Shown: positions 13,509-25,441, numbered from the stretch's first letter. The stretch is DNA of 64,000 nt from Heterostelium album PN500 (GCF_000004825.1 NW_008805063.1:620857-684856), one strand, 5' to 3'. Translations and numbers: made by a program. Notes: generated from the letters alone by a model not told the origin.

Positions 13509-16500
13509 CTTTTTAGTTATTAGATATAACAAAAATGTTTGTTATAAATTATATAAAAAATAAATAATAAATAATTGAATATTATAAAATTATTACTGAA
13601 TTAATAATATATATATAAAATAATTAATTTATCATATTAAAAATAAAAATAACATTCTCATTTGATATATAAATGTAAGTCAGTCGCATGACATGGTGAA
13701 CATGATATTAATGTTAGTTTCACATATATACACAGCATTGTTTTAATAGATTATATAGCCAATGGTTTTATAAATGTTAACACACACACATTATTAAATT
13801 TTTTTGTTTTTTTGTTTTAATTTGGTAATTATTAAATTTTACTTTTTTGGAAAGAGTAACTAATAGGAATTAGCTAAAAAAAATTTATAAATGAAACTAA
13901 AACTATCGATTAACTCACCAATTAAAAAAATAGATTTATTTAAAAATAAAATTGATATTCGTGAAAAAAAAGTTGATAGATTTTTCTGTTTTTGTTTTTA
14001 TCAAATTTTGAAATAAAAAAGAGACTGTCATTGGGATTATCACAATGTGATTGATTGTAAATTTACACCCAAATTATTTGCGAAAAGCCACCAAATGCCC
14101 GCTATTCCTCCTATTGCGAATATATTTATAATTCATAATAAAAAAGAAAAGAAAAAAATAGAAAAAAATACATTAAATTTCAATTGTATTAAATTAATTA
14201 ATTATTTATTATTATTATTATTATTATTTATTAATATATATCTATCAAAAGTTTTAAGAATAAAAGAAAGAATCGATCATATTTAATCTATTTTATTTAT
14301 TATAATATCAATTTGATTTTTTAAGGTATGATGAAATGAATTAATTACATTTAAATCAACAACAATTGGCAAATTACAAATTGGAAGAACAAAGAGTTAA
14401 CTACATTTCTTTAACAAATATATCTTCATGTTAAACAACAACAACAACAATAATAATAATAATCTTTGTCAAAACTTGAAAATTGATCGAAAATGAAAAA
14501 GCATAGTAGTAGTTAGCAATAACAAACAATCAACTATTTTTACATGATAACAATCTTGACTATTTTTTCAAATCTCGAATATAAACACATTTCTTTAGAG
14601 CAATAAATAACATTACTGCTACCACTACAATCAATCAATCGAATCAAACAAATAAAGTTGGTTGCCAAACGCTTAATCAACCAGAAACACACACCCACAA
14701 AACAAAACACATAATAACCACACACAACGAAAAAAAAAACTCTAAATTTTTATTTGTGTGTGTATTCGATCGAATTATAAGTAAGTAAAAGTTAGAGTTT
14801 TTTTTTTAAGTGTTGATAATAAATAATTGTTTATTATGTCAATGTTGCTATTGATTAAACTTTAAAATCAGTTATAAAACAACAGTAGTCAAACAGATAG
14901 ATGATTGTTTGTTTGTTATTATTGCACACCACACTGTGTCGTCAGACTCTCAATCAGCAACAAAATTTCACTCCATTGGTGTTGTTTTTTGATTTGTTTT
15001 GTTTTATTGTGAAGTTTTTCGGCGCCGCGTCTATGTCATTTCGAAACTGAAAAATTTTAACAACAAGATTTAAAGTTTTTTTTTTATTTTTATTTTTTTT
15101 GCTTTTTTTTTCATTAAATTATTAGCAATTAATTAATGAGAGGCACGCAATCTAAAAAACACAAAAAAAAGCAAAACACGAAAAATAGAAAAAGAAAAAC
15201 AAAAATATATTTCACAACAAAACAAAAAAAATCGCTTCTCATCTGAGAATCTAATCATTCACATAAACAATTACAAAAAACATTGCAAAGCTAAAACAAA
15301 CAACAAAATTATTTTTATACAAAGTGAAACCTGTTTTAAAAATAAACAACTTTTATTTTACACTTTTTTTTTTTTTTTTTAATTAAACAATAAAGTAAAG
15401 TGTATAATATAATACAAATACAAATATAAATTAATAAGTAAAATAGCAATCATTCACTATCATCATCATCATCATCCATCATCGTCATCATCACCAGTAG
15501 TGAGTAAACAACTAAATTATTTATATATATATATATATATATAAATAGTTTAATAAATGATTTATAGGTTAGTTATTCATTTAAAAATCATACAGCTAAT
15601 AAAACAACAACTAAATATAAATAACACGCACCTTAAGACTTGTCCATATTACACATGAACAACAATAATTATAACATCATGATTTAAGATGACCCTTTTA
15701 CTACTTATGAAATGAAATGGAAAATGAGATGAAATGCGAATGTTGGTGTTCAATGAGTTATGTGAATCATAACAATGTATCACATGTTCATTTTATTACT
15801 ATCACTACTATTACAATTTTCAATTCACTTTAACATTATAGTATTTCACTAATAGAATTAATAGAACAATAAAAATTAAATAAATAAATGAATCACATAA
15901 TAATATAGATTAATATAAACAAAGTCAAGACACACCAAAAACACACACAATTTCATTCACTTCACACGCCCACACTCAAAGACACACACTTTTTCTCATA
16001 CACACCCACACACCCACACAATCACTGAAAATTAATTCTAATCTAATGTCAACGATCAAGTAGAATAAGTTGCAGTTATTTGTCACACTTATCCACACTC
16101 CTACCTCTCTTTCTTTCCTCTTTATTAACATAGAATGGGTGAGAGTAGATAAGCTCTACATCGACATATTACTATTGCCAACGAAATCAACAATTAGCTT
16201 AACAGAAAATCAAAGGCGGGTATATACTGCTGCTGTTGATTATTAGTTAAATAAATGAAATTGATCAAACTCAATCATATGTTCATTTTTTTGCATTGCA
16301 ATAAAAGTTTTATTATTGTTGTTGGCCATCTAATCAATCAATCAATCAGTTCGTTTTTAATTATTAATATTAATTTGTGATTGTTTGTTTAGTTGTTTTG
16401 TTTGATTATTATTTAAAAATAGTTAATATTACAAAATCGGCCATATTTGGTTATTATTGTATTTTGTAAGAATCAAAAGCAATTCATCATCACGCACTCA

Positions 16501-17191
16501 ATGTCATCGCCTTCAAGCAAAACTAAAATCAAATCAATTAAATTAAATTATCAATATTATCATCAGATTTTATTCTAACATTAAATTCAACCAATCAAAA
16601 ACATAAATAAATTGATGTTGGAACCATTTTAACTTTATTAAGAATACTAAACTAACATATAAATATATTTATCATCATAATTATATAAATCATCAAACAG
16701 ATAACCAAACATAGCATAATTTAGATTTTGTCAATTACATTGCAGAGAAAGAGACAAAGATAGAGACATTATCATTATTTTTATTTTTTAAAAATCAATC
16801 AGGCTACCAGTAATTCAACATCATCATCAATCAGTATCACAAGTTCAGTAGTCAACATTTCACTCGAAAACCAATCTAATATCCAATAACAATAATCACT
16901 TGGTATTAACAACACACAACTCAACCAACAATAGCTAAAAACAACCTTCTTTAATTTGTAATAACATAATATATTATAATAGTATTTAAAATCAATAACA
17001 AACAAACACTCTTAATATTTATATCAATATATTTTATCAATAACAACAAACAAACAGACCAACACACTCACTTCACTTTAGAGTTTGTTTTGGGTTTTCC
17101 AAACAAAACAAAAAAAAAATAATAACTAAAAAAAAAAAGAGAGATAGATAGAGGAAGGATTTCTTGAAAAAAAAGCAACAAAAAAAAAAAG
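13509..17191. other. 3.7 kb gene-free upstream region
   Basis: Between divergent genes and probably mostly the long regulatory/5' leader region of the ankyrin-RGS gene. No credible ORF. Base content is visibly strand-asymmetric: from about 14.3 kb on, the plus strand is rich in A and C (CAACAA runs, ACACAC around 15,940-16,020), that is, amino-biased on the sense strand of the downstream gene. It contains T-runs near 15,365, an AT dinucleotide tract near 15,520-15,545, and a CAT/ATC repeat near 15,460-15,495. A poly-A-rich leader precedes the ATG at 17192. Confidence 0.6.
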
Positions 17192-18950
17192 ATGAATAAT
17201 ATTACACAGTTGTTTGGAAAAGGTGATTATACGGACAAGGAGGAGTTGAAGAACGATCTAAGGAATCTACATAAATACATCAAGGAGAGCAATGTAAAGA
17301 AGGTCAAAAAGATGTTTTCCTCAAAGAAGGGCAAACATTTGCTGACAGCCACCGACGAACTCGACCAGAATGCACTGATGATAGCTGCACGTGCCAACAA
17401 TATAGAGATGTTTGAGATTATCCTGTCGTTCTACAAGAGTTGTAAGATCGATATAAACATGCCTGACAAGAATGGCTACACTTGTCTACACCACTTCTTC
17501 TCGATGCCCGATTTGGAACCAAAGATGCTGCTGATCCTGCTAGACCAGGAGGACGTCCACGTCAACAGCACCAACCGTGATCTCAACACACCGTTCCACT
17601 ACTTTTGCCAGAAGTTCCGATCAAACTCCTCGGTCAAAGAGGTATTTGACCGCATGGTTGCCAAGGGCGCCAACGTCAATGCCACCAACAAGAACGGTGA
17701 GGCACCTCTCCACAAAGCGATATTCAACAACACACTGGCACAGACAATGGTGACATTGCTACTCGAGAATCACGCACTCGTCAACGTAACCAACAAGAAT
17801 GGCGAATCGTGTCTACACTATTGCGTGCGAATGGGACGTACCGATCTCGTCACCATTCTCCTCAAATTCGGTGCCGACAGAACCATCACCAAAGACAACC
17901 AATCACTATACGACATTGCCATACAAGAGAATTTCACTAAATTAGCTGATCTATTAAAAGATGGTGTTGATATTAATACTGTTCAAAGTAATTATCAATC
18001 ATTCAACAACAAAGCAGCGACAATAACTAACTTTTTTTTTTTTTTTTTTTAAATTAAAAACTTTAGGTAATGGTGCTGCAACAGAATTAATTACATTATT
18101 ACAGAACCCAGCGTTGCGAGAAGATTTCAGAGCATTCTTGAGGGATGAATTGATTTGCGAGGAGAATATTTCATTTTGGTTGGATATCGAATCTTACAAG
18201 AATATGAAGATTGACTCTGCACAGAGATTGTTCAAGGAACTATACAGAATTCACGATAAATATATTGCCGATAATTCAACATCCGAAATCAATGTGCCTT
18301 TCTCCATCAAAAAAGATATCAATAATTTGTTAAAATCGTTGCCGCCTCTCGCCGACCTCCTGTCAGAGTGTAACAGTGCCAACGGCAGTAGTAACTCGCT
18401 TGGCAGCGGTAGTGGAAGCAGCAACAATCTGTTGGGCAATCTGCCACCTACAAACTCACCGCTTCTCATTGGCTCATCTTCACCACCGCTTGCCAATCCA
18501 TCGTCTGCATCGACTACACCAACTTCCACTTTGTCAACAACCTCACTTTCACAAGTAGTTTTATCTACAACAACACCAACAACAACAACAAGCTCAAGCT
18601 CAAGCACAAGCTCGACTACAACTTCACCGACTTCAACAACACCACAGAGTTCAGCATCATCAACATCAACTTCACCACTTCCACACCTATCGATCGAATC
18701 TAGCAGCACAACAAACGAATCATCATCATCTTCCGCCACATCATCGTCAACCAACACAACAACCTCTACAAGTAATCAACCATCTTCATCATCAGCACCA
18801 TCATCACCAATCACCAACCCAGTCTATGATTTCCACAAAATTCAAACCATTTACAACACAGCACAACAACATATATTCATGTTAATGGCAACCGATTCAC
18901 TTTCAAAATATAAAAAGAGATCAAGAAAGAGTAAATCTTATATGAATTAA
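17192..18950 (+). CDS. Ankyrin-repeat RGS protein
   Basis: Exons 17192-17987 and 18067-18950 give 559 residues. Residues about 55-265 hold ankyrin repeats (NGYTCLHHF, NTPFHYF, NGEAPLHKA, NGESCLHYC patterns). From about 281 an RGS domain begins (LREDFRAFLRDELICEENISFW in family terms, here split in text), which normally accelerates GTP hydrolysis by heterotrimeric G-protein alpha subunits. The RGS fold appears interrupted: after SLPPLA a roughly 155-residue Ser/Thr-rich stretch intervenes before the last helices (YDFHKIQTIYNTAQQHIFML...MATDS). The end KKRSRKSKS is basic and could aid membrane contact. Dictyostelid RGS proteins with a kinase domain exist; no kinase is present here. The intron acceptor follows a T18 run. 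Role in G-protein chemotactic signalling is inference. Confidence 0.85.
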
Positions 18951-20288
18951 ATTTTTTATTAATAAAAAATAATATAATATTTTAAATAACAACTTATTAG
19001 TTTTGTTACTTTTTTTTTTTACTCTCTTATCTTGTTTTTTTTTTTTTTTTTTTATAAATAGAATCTGAATACTGTGTTTCTACCTCTGTGGTGTTTGATG
19101 GAGTTAATGTAGTAGAAGGTGATGTAAGTTCTGGTTTGTGGTGATGGTTGATAAGGTTGTGGTTTTTAAGTTTAAGTGGTAGTGGTTTGTCATTATGCAA
19201 TATTGGTTTCATTTGATGTGTAAGTAATTTCATAATTGGTCTGAATTGTTGCCACAGTTGGATGGAATGTTTGAGTGCGGTGGGGTTATCTTGTTATGTC
19301 TGATCTGATTCCGCCAGCTTTGGTAGTATGCGGAATAGACATCTTGATTTGCAATTACTCTATTTAGTTTGATATCATGAAAGCTTGATGTCACTCAACA
19401 CGATGCCTACCACGGTAAAACAGAGCCTCGAACCCGTGTCGAAGTAATTAAGCCCACGAATGAAATTTTACTAACTACGTCCTTCGACTTCTCTTATCTT
19501 GTTAAAAAAAAAAGGGTAGTGTCAATCTTTGGTTTTTGTTCAGCAGAGAGTAGTCATGAATTAAGTTATGGATCTTTGATCCACCTCGTATATCGAACTT
19601 CATTGATTTCTTTACCACGCCAGAATTCCAACCTATGAACGGCAACCGTCAACCTCTTCCATTTTCTGAGGATGGATGTCTTTGGTTTATTTGCACGTTC
19701 GAGGACTATTTCTGGTACCAGCGCACCCTCTCTCGAGGATTTCCCACCAAGGGATAATTCAGTATCTCAGACCTTCCCAAATTTAAGCCATCGAGTGGCA
19801 TTCTTTCTATTTTAATGTTATGTATTGCAATACATCCATTCGTTTAATCTAATACAAGTTTCTGCTGATCATAACCGTTATTGAATCGACTTGCATCCCC
19901 ATATTTTTTGGAAATCGTTGAACTTTTCAATCACAGATTTTTCATTTCTTTTCATTTTTATGGGTTGAGTTGGCTTGTTTTGAAGATGAAACAAAAAACT
20001 ATTATTCTTTGTTTTACAAAAAAAAAAAAAAAAAAAGATAACAAACTATTTTTCTTCTTTATATCTCAACAATGTTGATAAATATATATTCTAATTCTCT
20101 TTCTTTGTTTACAATAAAAAAAATGATTAACAATCAAAATCGATTTTAATACATGTTTTGATCATTTTTTTTTGCTCAAAATTTTTTTTTTTTTTTTTTT
20201 TACATAATTATGTTTTTTGATGTTCAGAATTGTAATTTAAAATAAATAATTTTTTATTTTTTATTATTATTATTTAAATTGCAGAGTA
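18951..20288. other. Spacer with decayed coding-like DNA
   Basis: Bases about 19,030-19,890 are less A+T-rich than the flanks and read coding-like on the minus strand in several short blocks (for example ILRKWKRLTVAVHRLEFW near 19,650 and ALKHSIQLWQQFRPIMKLL near 19,250). The blocks do not form an intact gene. I cannot assign a family; an old mobile-element fossil or dead host gene are both possible. No terminal repeats were seen. The remainder (19,890-20,288) is A/T homopolymer-rich promoter-type DNA. It ends in an acceptor-like TTGCAG just before the next ATG, so that gene may have a 5' UTR intron. Confidence 0.4.
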
Positions 20289-21740
20289 ATGAGTTGTTTA
20301 CCATTAATTCCAGAATATGTAGTTGTAAAGATTATAGAGATTGCTTTTCAAAATAGATGGACAAGATTTGATTGGAGATTATCGTTGGCCACTCTGTCAT
20401 GGCGTTATTTCAATCATTTATCAAAGTCGGTTGATACGTTCAATCTCTTTGATAGAACCGTTGTTTCTCATGTTACCTCCCCATATTGTTTGATGCGTGA
20501 GCCACGAACTATTTATACATCGCTCAGTAATCTCAACCGATTGCTGCGAGATCCGCTGTCTGCTGGCTTCTTGACTACACCATCGCCATTCACCACCAAC
20601 GTAGAGCAGTTGGTTATCGTTGAGAATTCACTCTTCTCAATGGTATCAATCATTGACATTTCAAACTTTGTAGCACAACTGCCAAATTTGGTTCGCTTCC
20701 ATTTGGAATCTAATTTCAATACGATTACACCAAACACCTTCTCGATTCTCGAGTCGACGGATGCGAAAATTGTTGACTTTCAATACTTGGCACCGATGCC
20801 CGCCGATTCCACTGCTCTAGTCTCGCTTATTCGAAAGCGTGCACCGTCACTCCAGAGACTGGAATATGGACATCGATCGCTCATGATCAGCTACGAGAAT
20901 GAGAGGATCATTTATAATGAAATTATATCACAACACCAGAGTTTTACACAACTGAGGTCGCTCACTTTGCAATGTGGTGTTTCAGATACTCTCAACTTTT
21001 TCACTTTGTTACTGGCGTTGCAGCAATTGGAGTCACTCGCGTTGATGTGCACCTACAAGGCAGAGGCCGTAGCGAGGAAACAACTGGCAAGCTTTCTAAA
21101 TCATCACGATGCACTGAGAGCATTGAAAGTTACCTTTTTGTTTGACAGCCAGCTCACTGCAGCAGTGAACAGTCGACAGCGACTCAGAAGCATTGTGATG
21201 TCACCCAACGTCAAGCTAACACAGAAATATGCAGATCTTTGTTTCACTTCGTTGGATTGCTTAAAGCTGAGCAGTAAACTACTGGCTCAAACAATAGAGT
21301 TGAATCTCAGTGGAATCAACAATATTCGTACGCTCCATATCGATTTGAATCAAGAGGAAGCAATCTCACTGAACGAAGGTTCACTGGCAACCTTTATCGA
21401 GACAAACAACACATGTAGACTATTAAAGACACAATATACCGAACGAATAGTAGGTGCTTTCGCAAACAATACATCGATAGATACAGTTGTTTTCAAATCA
21501 CTCGAACAAAACAATCCTTTCTTTGCGCCAACATTCCAACAAGCATTATCTAAAAACAGTACGGTCAGGAATATCTTTATATATGACTATAGTCAACCAG
21601 CGACAAATAAACATATTCTCAGAGAACTGTTTAACAGAGTGGAGCAAGAAACACAGTCGGTATCCAACCAGTTTATTCTATTAAATATTCGTCAAGTAAA
21701 AGATTATCAAAGATATCATTTTCAAAGAAAAGACAATTGA
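20289..21740 (+). CDS. F-box/LRR-like protein of dictyostelid type
   Basis: Single-exon gene of 483 residues with no recognised name. The start IPEYVVVKIIEIAF followed by a Trp/Arg-rich helix and SWRYFNHLSKSVDTF looks like the F-box-like N-terminus found in large dictyostelid families. The rest alternates short Leu-rich strands and helices (QLRSLTLQC, QLESLALMC, NIRTLHIDL), consistent with irregular leucine-rich repeats. A ubiquitin-ligase adaptor role would follow if the F-box reading is right, but that is inference. An acceptor-like CAG sits 5 bases before the ATG, so a non-coding first exon may exist upstream. Confidence 0.6.
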   Translation: MSCLPLIPEYVVVKIIEIAFQNRWTRFDWRLSLATLSWRYFNHLSKSVDTFNLFDRTVVSHVTSPYCLMREPRTIYTSLSNLNRLLRDPLSAGFLTTPSPFTTNVEQLVIVENSLFSMVSIIDISNFVAQLPNLVRFHLESNFNTITPNTFSILESTDAKIVDFQYLAPMPADSTALVSLIRKRAPSLQRLEYGHRSLMISYENERIIYNEIISQHQSFTQLRSLTLQCGVSDTLNFFTLLLALQQLESLALMCTYKAEAVARKQLASFLNHHDALRALKVTFLFDSQLTAAVNSRQRLRSIVMSPNVKLTQKYADLCFTSLDCLKLSSKLLAQTIELNLSGINNIRTLHIDLNQEEAISLNEGSLATFIETNNTCRLLKTQYTERIVGAFANNTSIDTVVFKSLEQNNPFFAPTFQQALSKNSTVRNIFIYDYSQPATNKHILRELFNRVEQETQSVSNQFILLNIRQVKDYQRYHFQRKDN

Positions 21741-21915
21741 TTTAATAAAATTGTATTTTACATTCACAACAATGTCAAAATATTAGATACACATAATAAG
21801 AATTCTGTGATCAGAAAATAAAGAACCAAAGGGAAGTTAGACAGTTATGTGTAAAATTAATTGAAAAATAAAAAAAAAAAATTTAAAATATAAAATAAAA
21901 AATGTTCACATCAAA

Positions 21916-21988
21916 GGGACTTTAGCTCAGTTGGAAGAGCGATTGGCTACGAACCAATAGGTCGCAGGTTCAAGCCCTGCATGTCTCA
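21916..21988 (+). tRNA. tRNA-Arg (ACG)
   Basis: 73-base cloverleaf without intron. Anticodon stem ATTGG/CCAAT encloses CTACGAA, anticodon ACG at 21949-21951. T-arm GCAGG-TTCAAGC-CCTGC is perfect; the D-arm contains TAGCTCAGTTGGAAGAGC. The acceptor stem GGGACTT/ATGTCTC has one T-T mismatch and one wobble pair. Unlike the other two tRNAs here there is no long T-run immediately after the gene (only TTT). Confidence 0.92.
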
Positions 21989-22009
21989 AAACCTTTAATC
22001 GAATCTTGG

Positions 22010-22019
22010 CCGCATGCGG
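22010..22019. promoter_or_regulatory. Palindrome CCGCATGCGG after tRNA-Arg
   Basis: Perfect 10-base palindrome beginning 22 bases after the tRNA 3' end. The same sequence or a one-mismatch version lies at similar distance behind the other two tRNA genes of the window. Function unknown. Confidence 0.5.
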
Positions 22020-22037
22020 ATAACCCTTAACCAGTAC

Positions 22038-22078
22038 AAATTTGGACAATCAAAGCATGGTAACACGTGTCCAAATTT
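22038..22078. repeat. Perfect 11-bp stem-loop
   Basis: AAATTTGGACA and TGTCCAAATTT form a perfect 11-base-pair inverted repeat around a 19-base loop, 19 bases beyond the palindrome behind tRNA-Arg. A stem this long is unlikely to be chance at this spot, but no RNA family is recognised. Confidence 0.65.
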
Positions 22079-22193
22079 ACACTAGACTCAGCTCAAATTA
22101 AAAAGACCAGATCTGTATAACCATAGTTATTGTGGTATCTCGCTTTGGGAAATCTAGCTTCGTAATATTCAACAGATTCCTTCCAAAGTTACA

Positions 22194-23680
22194 GCAAAAA
22201 TCTGAGAAACATGTCCTAGGACAGATGTATCAAATCATCAGACATATATTCATTTATTTGTTTTATAAAGTAACAAATATATTGGAGTATAGATCTTTGA
22301 AAATGATAAGTATTTATAAAAAAATTGAGAACTTTTAAAAAAAAAATAACAAACAAAAATTATTTGTGCAATATTTCTGAAGTAATAAAATACTTTTTGT
22401 TTTTATAGATTTAAATTTATTTTCTTAAAAATCAATAAATAGGATTAAGATATAACTAGTTGATGATTATTTGATTCAAATTGTTTCATAAAGATTCATA
22501 GGGTTTTTGGCAATATCACCACTAATAACATTATTTAAGAGTTCTATTGAGTGTAGAATGAATGGCATCTAGTATATTTTTATCTCATGAATTCCCCAAG
22601 ATTTTTACATTTCAGGTCCTGACTGGTTTGTTTGTATATCAAATTTAGTTAAAAATACATTTTAAGTAAAAAATATTATATGATTTAGTATATTGATGAG
22701 TCATCAATGATGACAAGTGAGATGTCTTGTACAGTTGTGGAATATACTAAAATAAGTTAAACCAAATTATTTATTAGTCGATCTATATCATACTCTAAAA
22801 TTTCTAAAAAATCTGGGAATCTAGAGCTTAAGATAGTTTGTCTAAGTATCCAGTTCCATATTAAATAAAATCATGTAAAGATTGAATTTGAATCTACCAC
22901 TTTCAACTTAATGATAGAATATTAGTTGTTCTATATTAGGGAACTTCTTTAAAGAATAACCTTTATTTATACTATACTCTCCTATTTTATTTTATTTTCG
23001 TTTCATCTGTTAAATTACTTTTCTAAAAAATCAATATCTTTGTTTTTGTAAAATCAGTTAAAAACCTTTGAATATGAAGAAGAGTCTAAAAAGTTTTTTT
23101 TTTGTATTATTTCTGAAAGTAATTCCTTAATCCTTTATTATTCTTCTAATAATGTTATTGATTTATGATTTTAAATATGTATTGATATCCTTTTTGTTCA
23201 ATTATTTAATTTGTTTTTATAAAAAACATTTTAAAATTTTATTTTAAATAATTGTAATCTTTTAAATATACTCTTTTTATACAAATAGTATTTGTGTTCT
23301 GTGCTGAGTTTGTTTTTGCTTAGTTTTTCTTTAGTCTTGAAACTGTTGAAAATTAGAATTGTATTTTAAACCAATAACTTCTTGTGCCATTCAGTAATCC
23401 AAATCAAGAATGTGAACATTTTACTTGGTATAATTCTATAATATGATATAATTAAATATTTCAAAATAAATTTAAAAGTACTATAATAAAAAATATTTTA
23501 TTACTTCAGAAATATCTTTTATTTTTGTTATTTTTTTATAATAATAAATGATTCTATAATTTTTAATTTTAAATCATTTACAAAGATCTATCTTAGAATA
23601 TATTTCTTACTTTCTATAACAAATAAAAGTATATCTTTCTGATACTATTGATACCTCTGTCCTGTTTCTCAGATTTTTGC
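22194..23680. repeat. Large diverged inverted repeat (foldback element)
   Basis: Two arms, about 22,194-22,422 and 23,463-23,680, match each other in opposite orientation. Two blocks are identical: an 18-mer GCAAAAATCTGAGAAACA (22,194-22,211 versus 23,663-23,680) and a 22-mer around TTTCTGAAGTAATAAAATA (22,371-22,392 versus 23,494-23,515). They lie 159 and 147 bases apart in the two arms, with partial matches between. The roughly 1 kb between the arms is A+T-rich without a credible ORF. This looks like an old DNA-transposon or foldback relic, starting about 200 bases after a tRNA gene. No target-site duplication could be fixed. Confidence 0.65.
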
Positions 23681-23689
23681 AATATGTTA

Positions 23690-24290
23690 CACTCTGTGGC
23701 ACAGATTGGCAGTTCATCTATAGTATTTCGACAATAAAATCAGATCTGAAAAACCTATTCTGTTGGTTTACCACCTACTCTGAAGAATATTTATGACCAC
23801 CTACTGATGATCAAGTATGGAATTCCACCACTAACCAAATTCGACTACATCTTACGACAACATCTTCACCTAAGTGTCGGTAATCATGCCTAGATCAAAT
23901 CTTAACACAATTCTTGAATCCTAACAGCTATCAGGTGGTCTACGATTCATTGACTATCTCAGTTCCTCTGTTTGTTTTAACTATTATAACTGGGATACAG
24001 TTAAAAAATGTACTTTACCAAATCTTTGGTTCTATCCTGGTTGATAGAAACTTTAAATCTTTCTAAACATACCAAGTATCTAGTAATAACTGCTTCTTAA
24101 ACAACAGTGTATACTGACTATAGTTAGGATCCTTGAAATCAAATCTACCACTTGTAAAGATTGACAACTTCACAGTCATTCCTAAACCAGTGTATTTATA
24201 GGAAGTACTGTATTAACAAGGCCTTCAATCGAATAGAAACTGTAGTTGGAAATGTAAAAAAACAATTTCTCGGCTCAATAAAACAAATTT
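23690..24290. other. Decayed coding-like stretch
   Basis: Less A+T-rich than its surroundings, with short coding-like blocks on the plus strand (for example MIKYGIPPLTKFDYILRQHL near 23,810) but no intact frame. I do not recognise the protein. It lies just outside the right arm of the inverted repeat and could be part of the same element or a dead gene. Confidence 0.3.
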
Positions 24291-24479
24291 AATTTTATTT
24301 CATTAGTTGTTATCACATTCATCAATACCTCATTTATCGGATTTAAACATAGTCACAATCTTTTTTATAAAATTCATATATTGAAATAACAAATAAAACT
24401 ATAAATAATTATTCACAATAACTATTTTATTTACATATGTTAAGGAGAAGGATGAAGATAGAAAGGATTTGTTTTTCTC

Positions 24480-25441
24480 TTAGAATTGTTTTGGTGTTGA
24501 TAAGAACCATGCGTCACAGTGGTATGATGGACATGCATTTGGTTTAGATCTAAATTGAGTTAGCCTGTAACCATCTTGGCAAACTGGTATAGAGAGAGTA
24601 CAGAAGCCTGGTTTAACACAACCGTCAGTGTGTAAGCAACGATCGGAATCTCTTTTAAATACAGGTACATAGTTTTGAATGCAGTCGACGATTGGAAGTG
24701 GTGGGCAACTGATACTTGGATCGACAATGTTAACATAGATAGCTTTTCCAATGATGGTACCTTCAAAGATGTTTGCCTGAACGATTGCTTTCACCGGTTC
24801 CTGAGTGAGGATCTTGCTGTTCAACCAAGCTTGGTCGACACCGAGATAGTTAGAATATGGTTCCATCAGTTTGTTGGCAAGCTGTTGCTTTCCGGTGTTG
24901 AGCTCCGTGGCAGAGAAATTTGGACATGGTTCCTTCTTGCACTTGGCCATGATTCTATCGACGTGATAGTAACGACCAGATCTTGTCGATTGATCTTGTG
25001 GATTGAGTGGCAAGACACGATAGGAGTTATCGACTTCAAATCTTACACTCTTTTCCTTGTCGACAATACCATTAACAAGAATACCACGATGAATAACATC
25101 CACAGCAAACTTACCTTCGAAAACAACGGATTCATTGATATTCTTGGCAAACTTTAATTCGTGAACAGTTATAGATGCACCACCCTCAGTTGGAGTAACT
25201 TCCCATGATGGACATGGAGCTAATTAATAAAGAATTATAAAATAAGAAACAATTAGTAAAAAAGTATTGATATTGTTTATTCTTTTATAATTCTAATACC
25301 TTTTACACAAACTATTCCAGTTGATTTCAAAAAGTAGTATTTAGGTGTTGGCTTCTTGTTGTTATCATCTGCTTCCAATTCTCCAAAAACAAATGAACAT
25401 ATTAAACAACAAAAAAGTAAAAAGATAAAAATATTTTTCAT
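24480..25441 (-). CDS. Secreted Cys-rich protein, unknown function
   Basis: Exons 25441-25300 and 25219-24480 join to 293 residues. The start MKNIFIFLLFCCLICSFVFG is a clear signal peptide, so the product is secreted or lysosomal. Mature part: a YYFLKSTGIVCVKAPCP block, a beta-rich middle with HRGILVNGIVD, then a second Cys-rich region (PCPNFSATELN) and a C-terminal set of cysteines (CLHTDGCVKPGFCTL, CPSYHC). The YY...C...PCP pattern resembles DUF6748-type extracellular domains known from bacteria and amoebae, but I hold that weakly. No transmembrane segment or GPI tail follows. A structural or carbohydrate-associated extracellular role is a guess only. Confidence 0.7.

Noticed and set aside
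14047-14725. Two short open frames in the gene-free region
   Set aside because: Low-complexity, A+T-driven translations with no protein-like features.
15231-15260. U2 snRNA start (ATCGCTTCTC)
   Set aside because: Only ten bases match; the following sequence lacks the U2 stem and branch-point recognition sequence.
19390-19490. Possible tRNA gene on the minus strand (GGTTCGAGGC and TAGTTAGTA motifs)
   Set aside because: The acceptor and T-stems do not pair and no anticodon arm forms; at best a relic.
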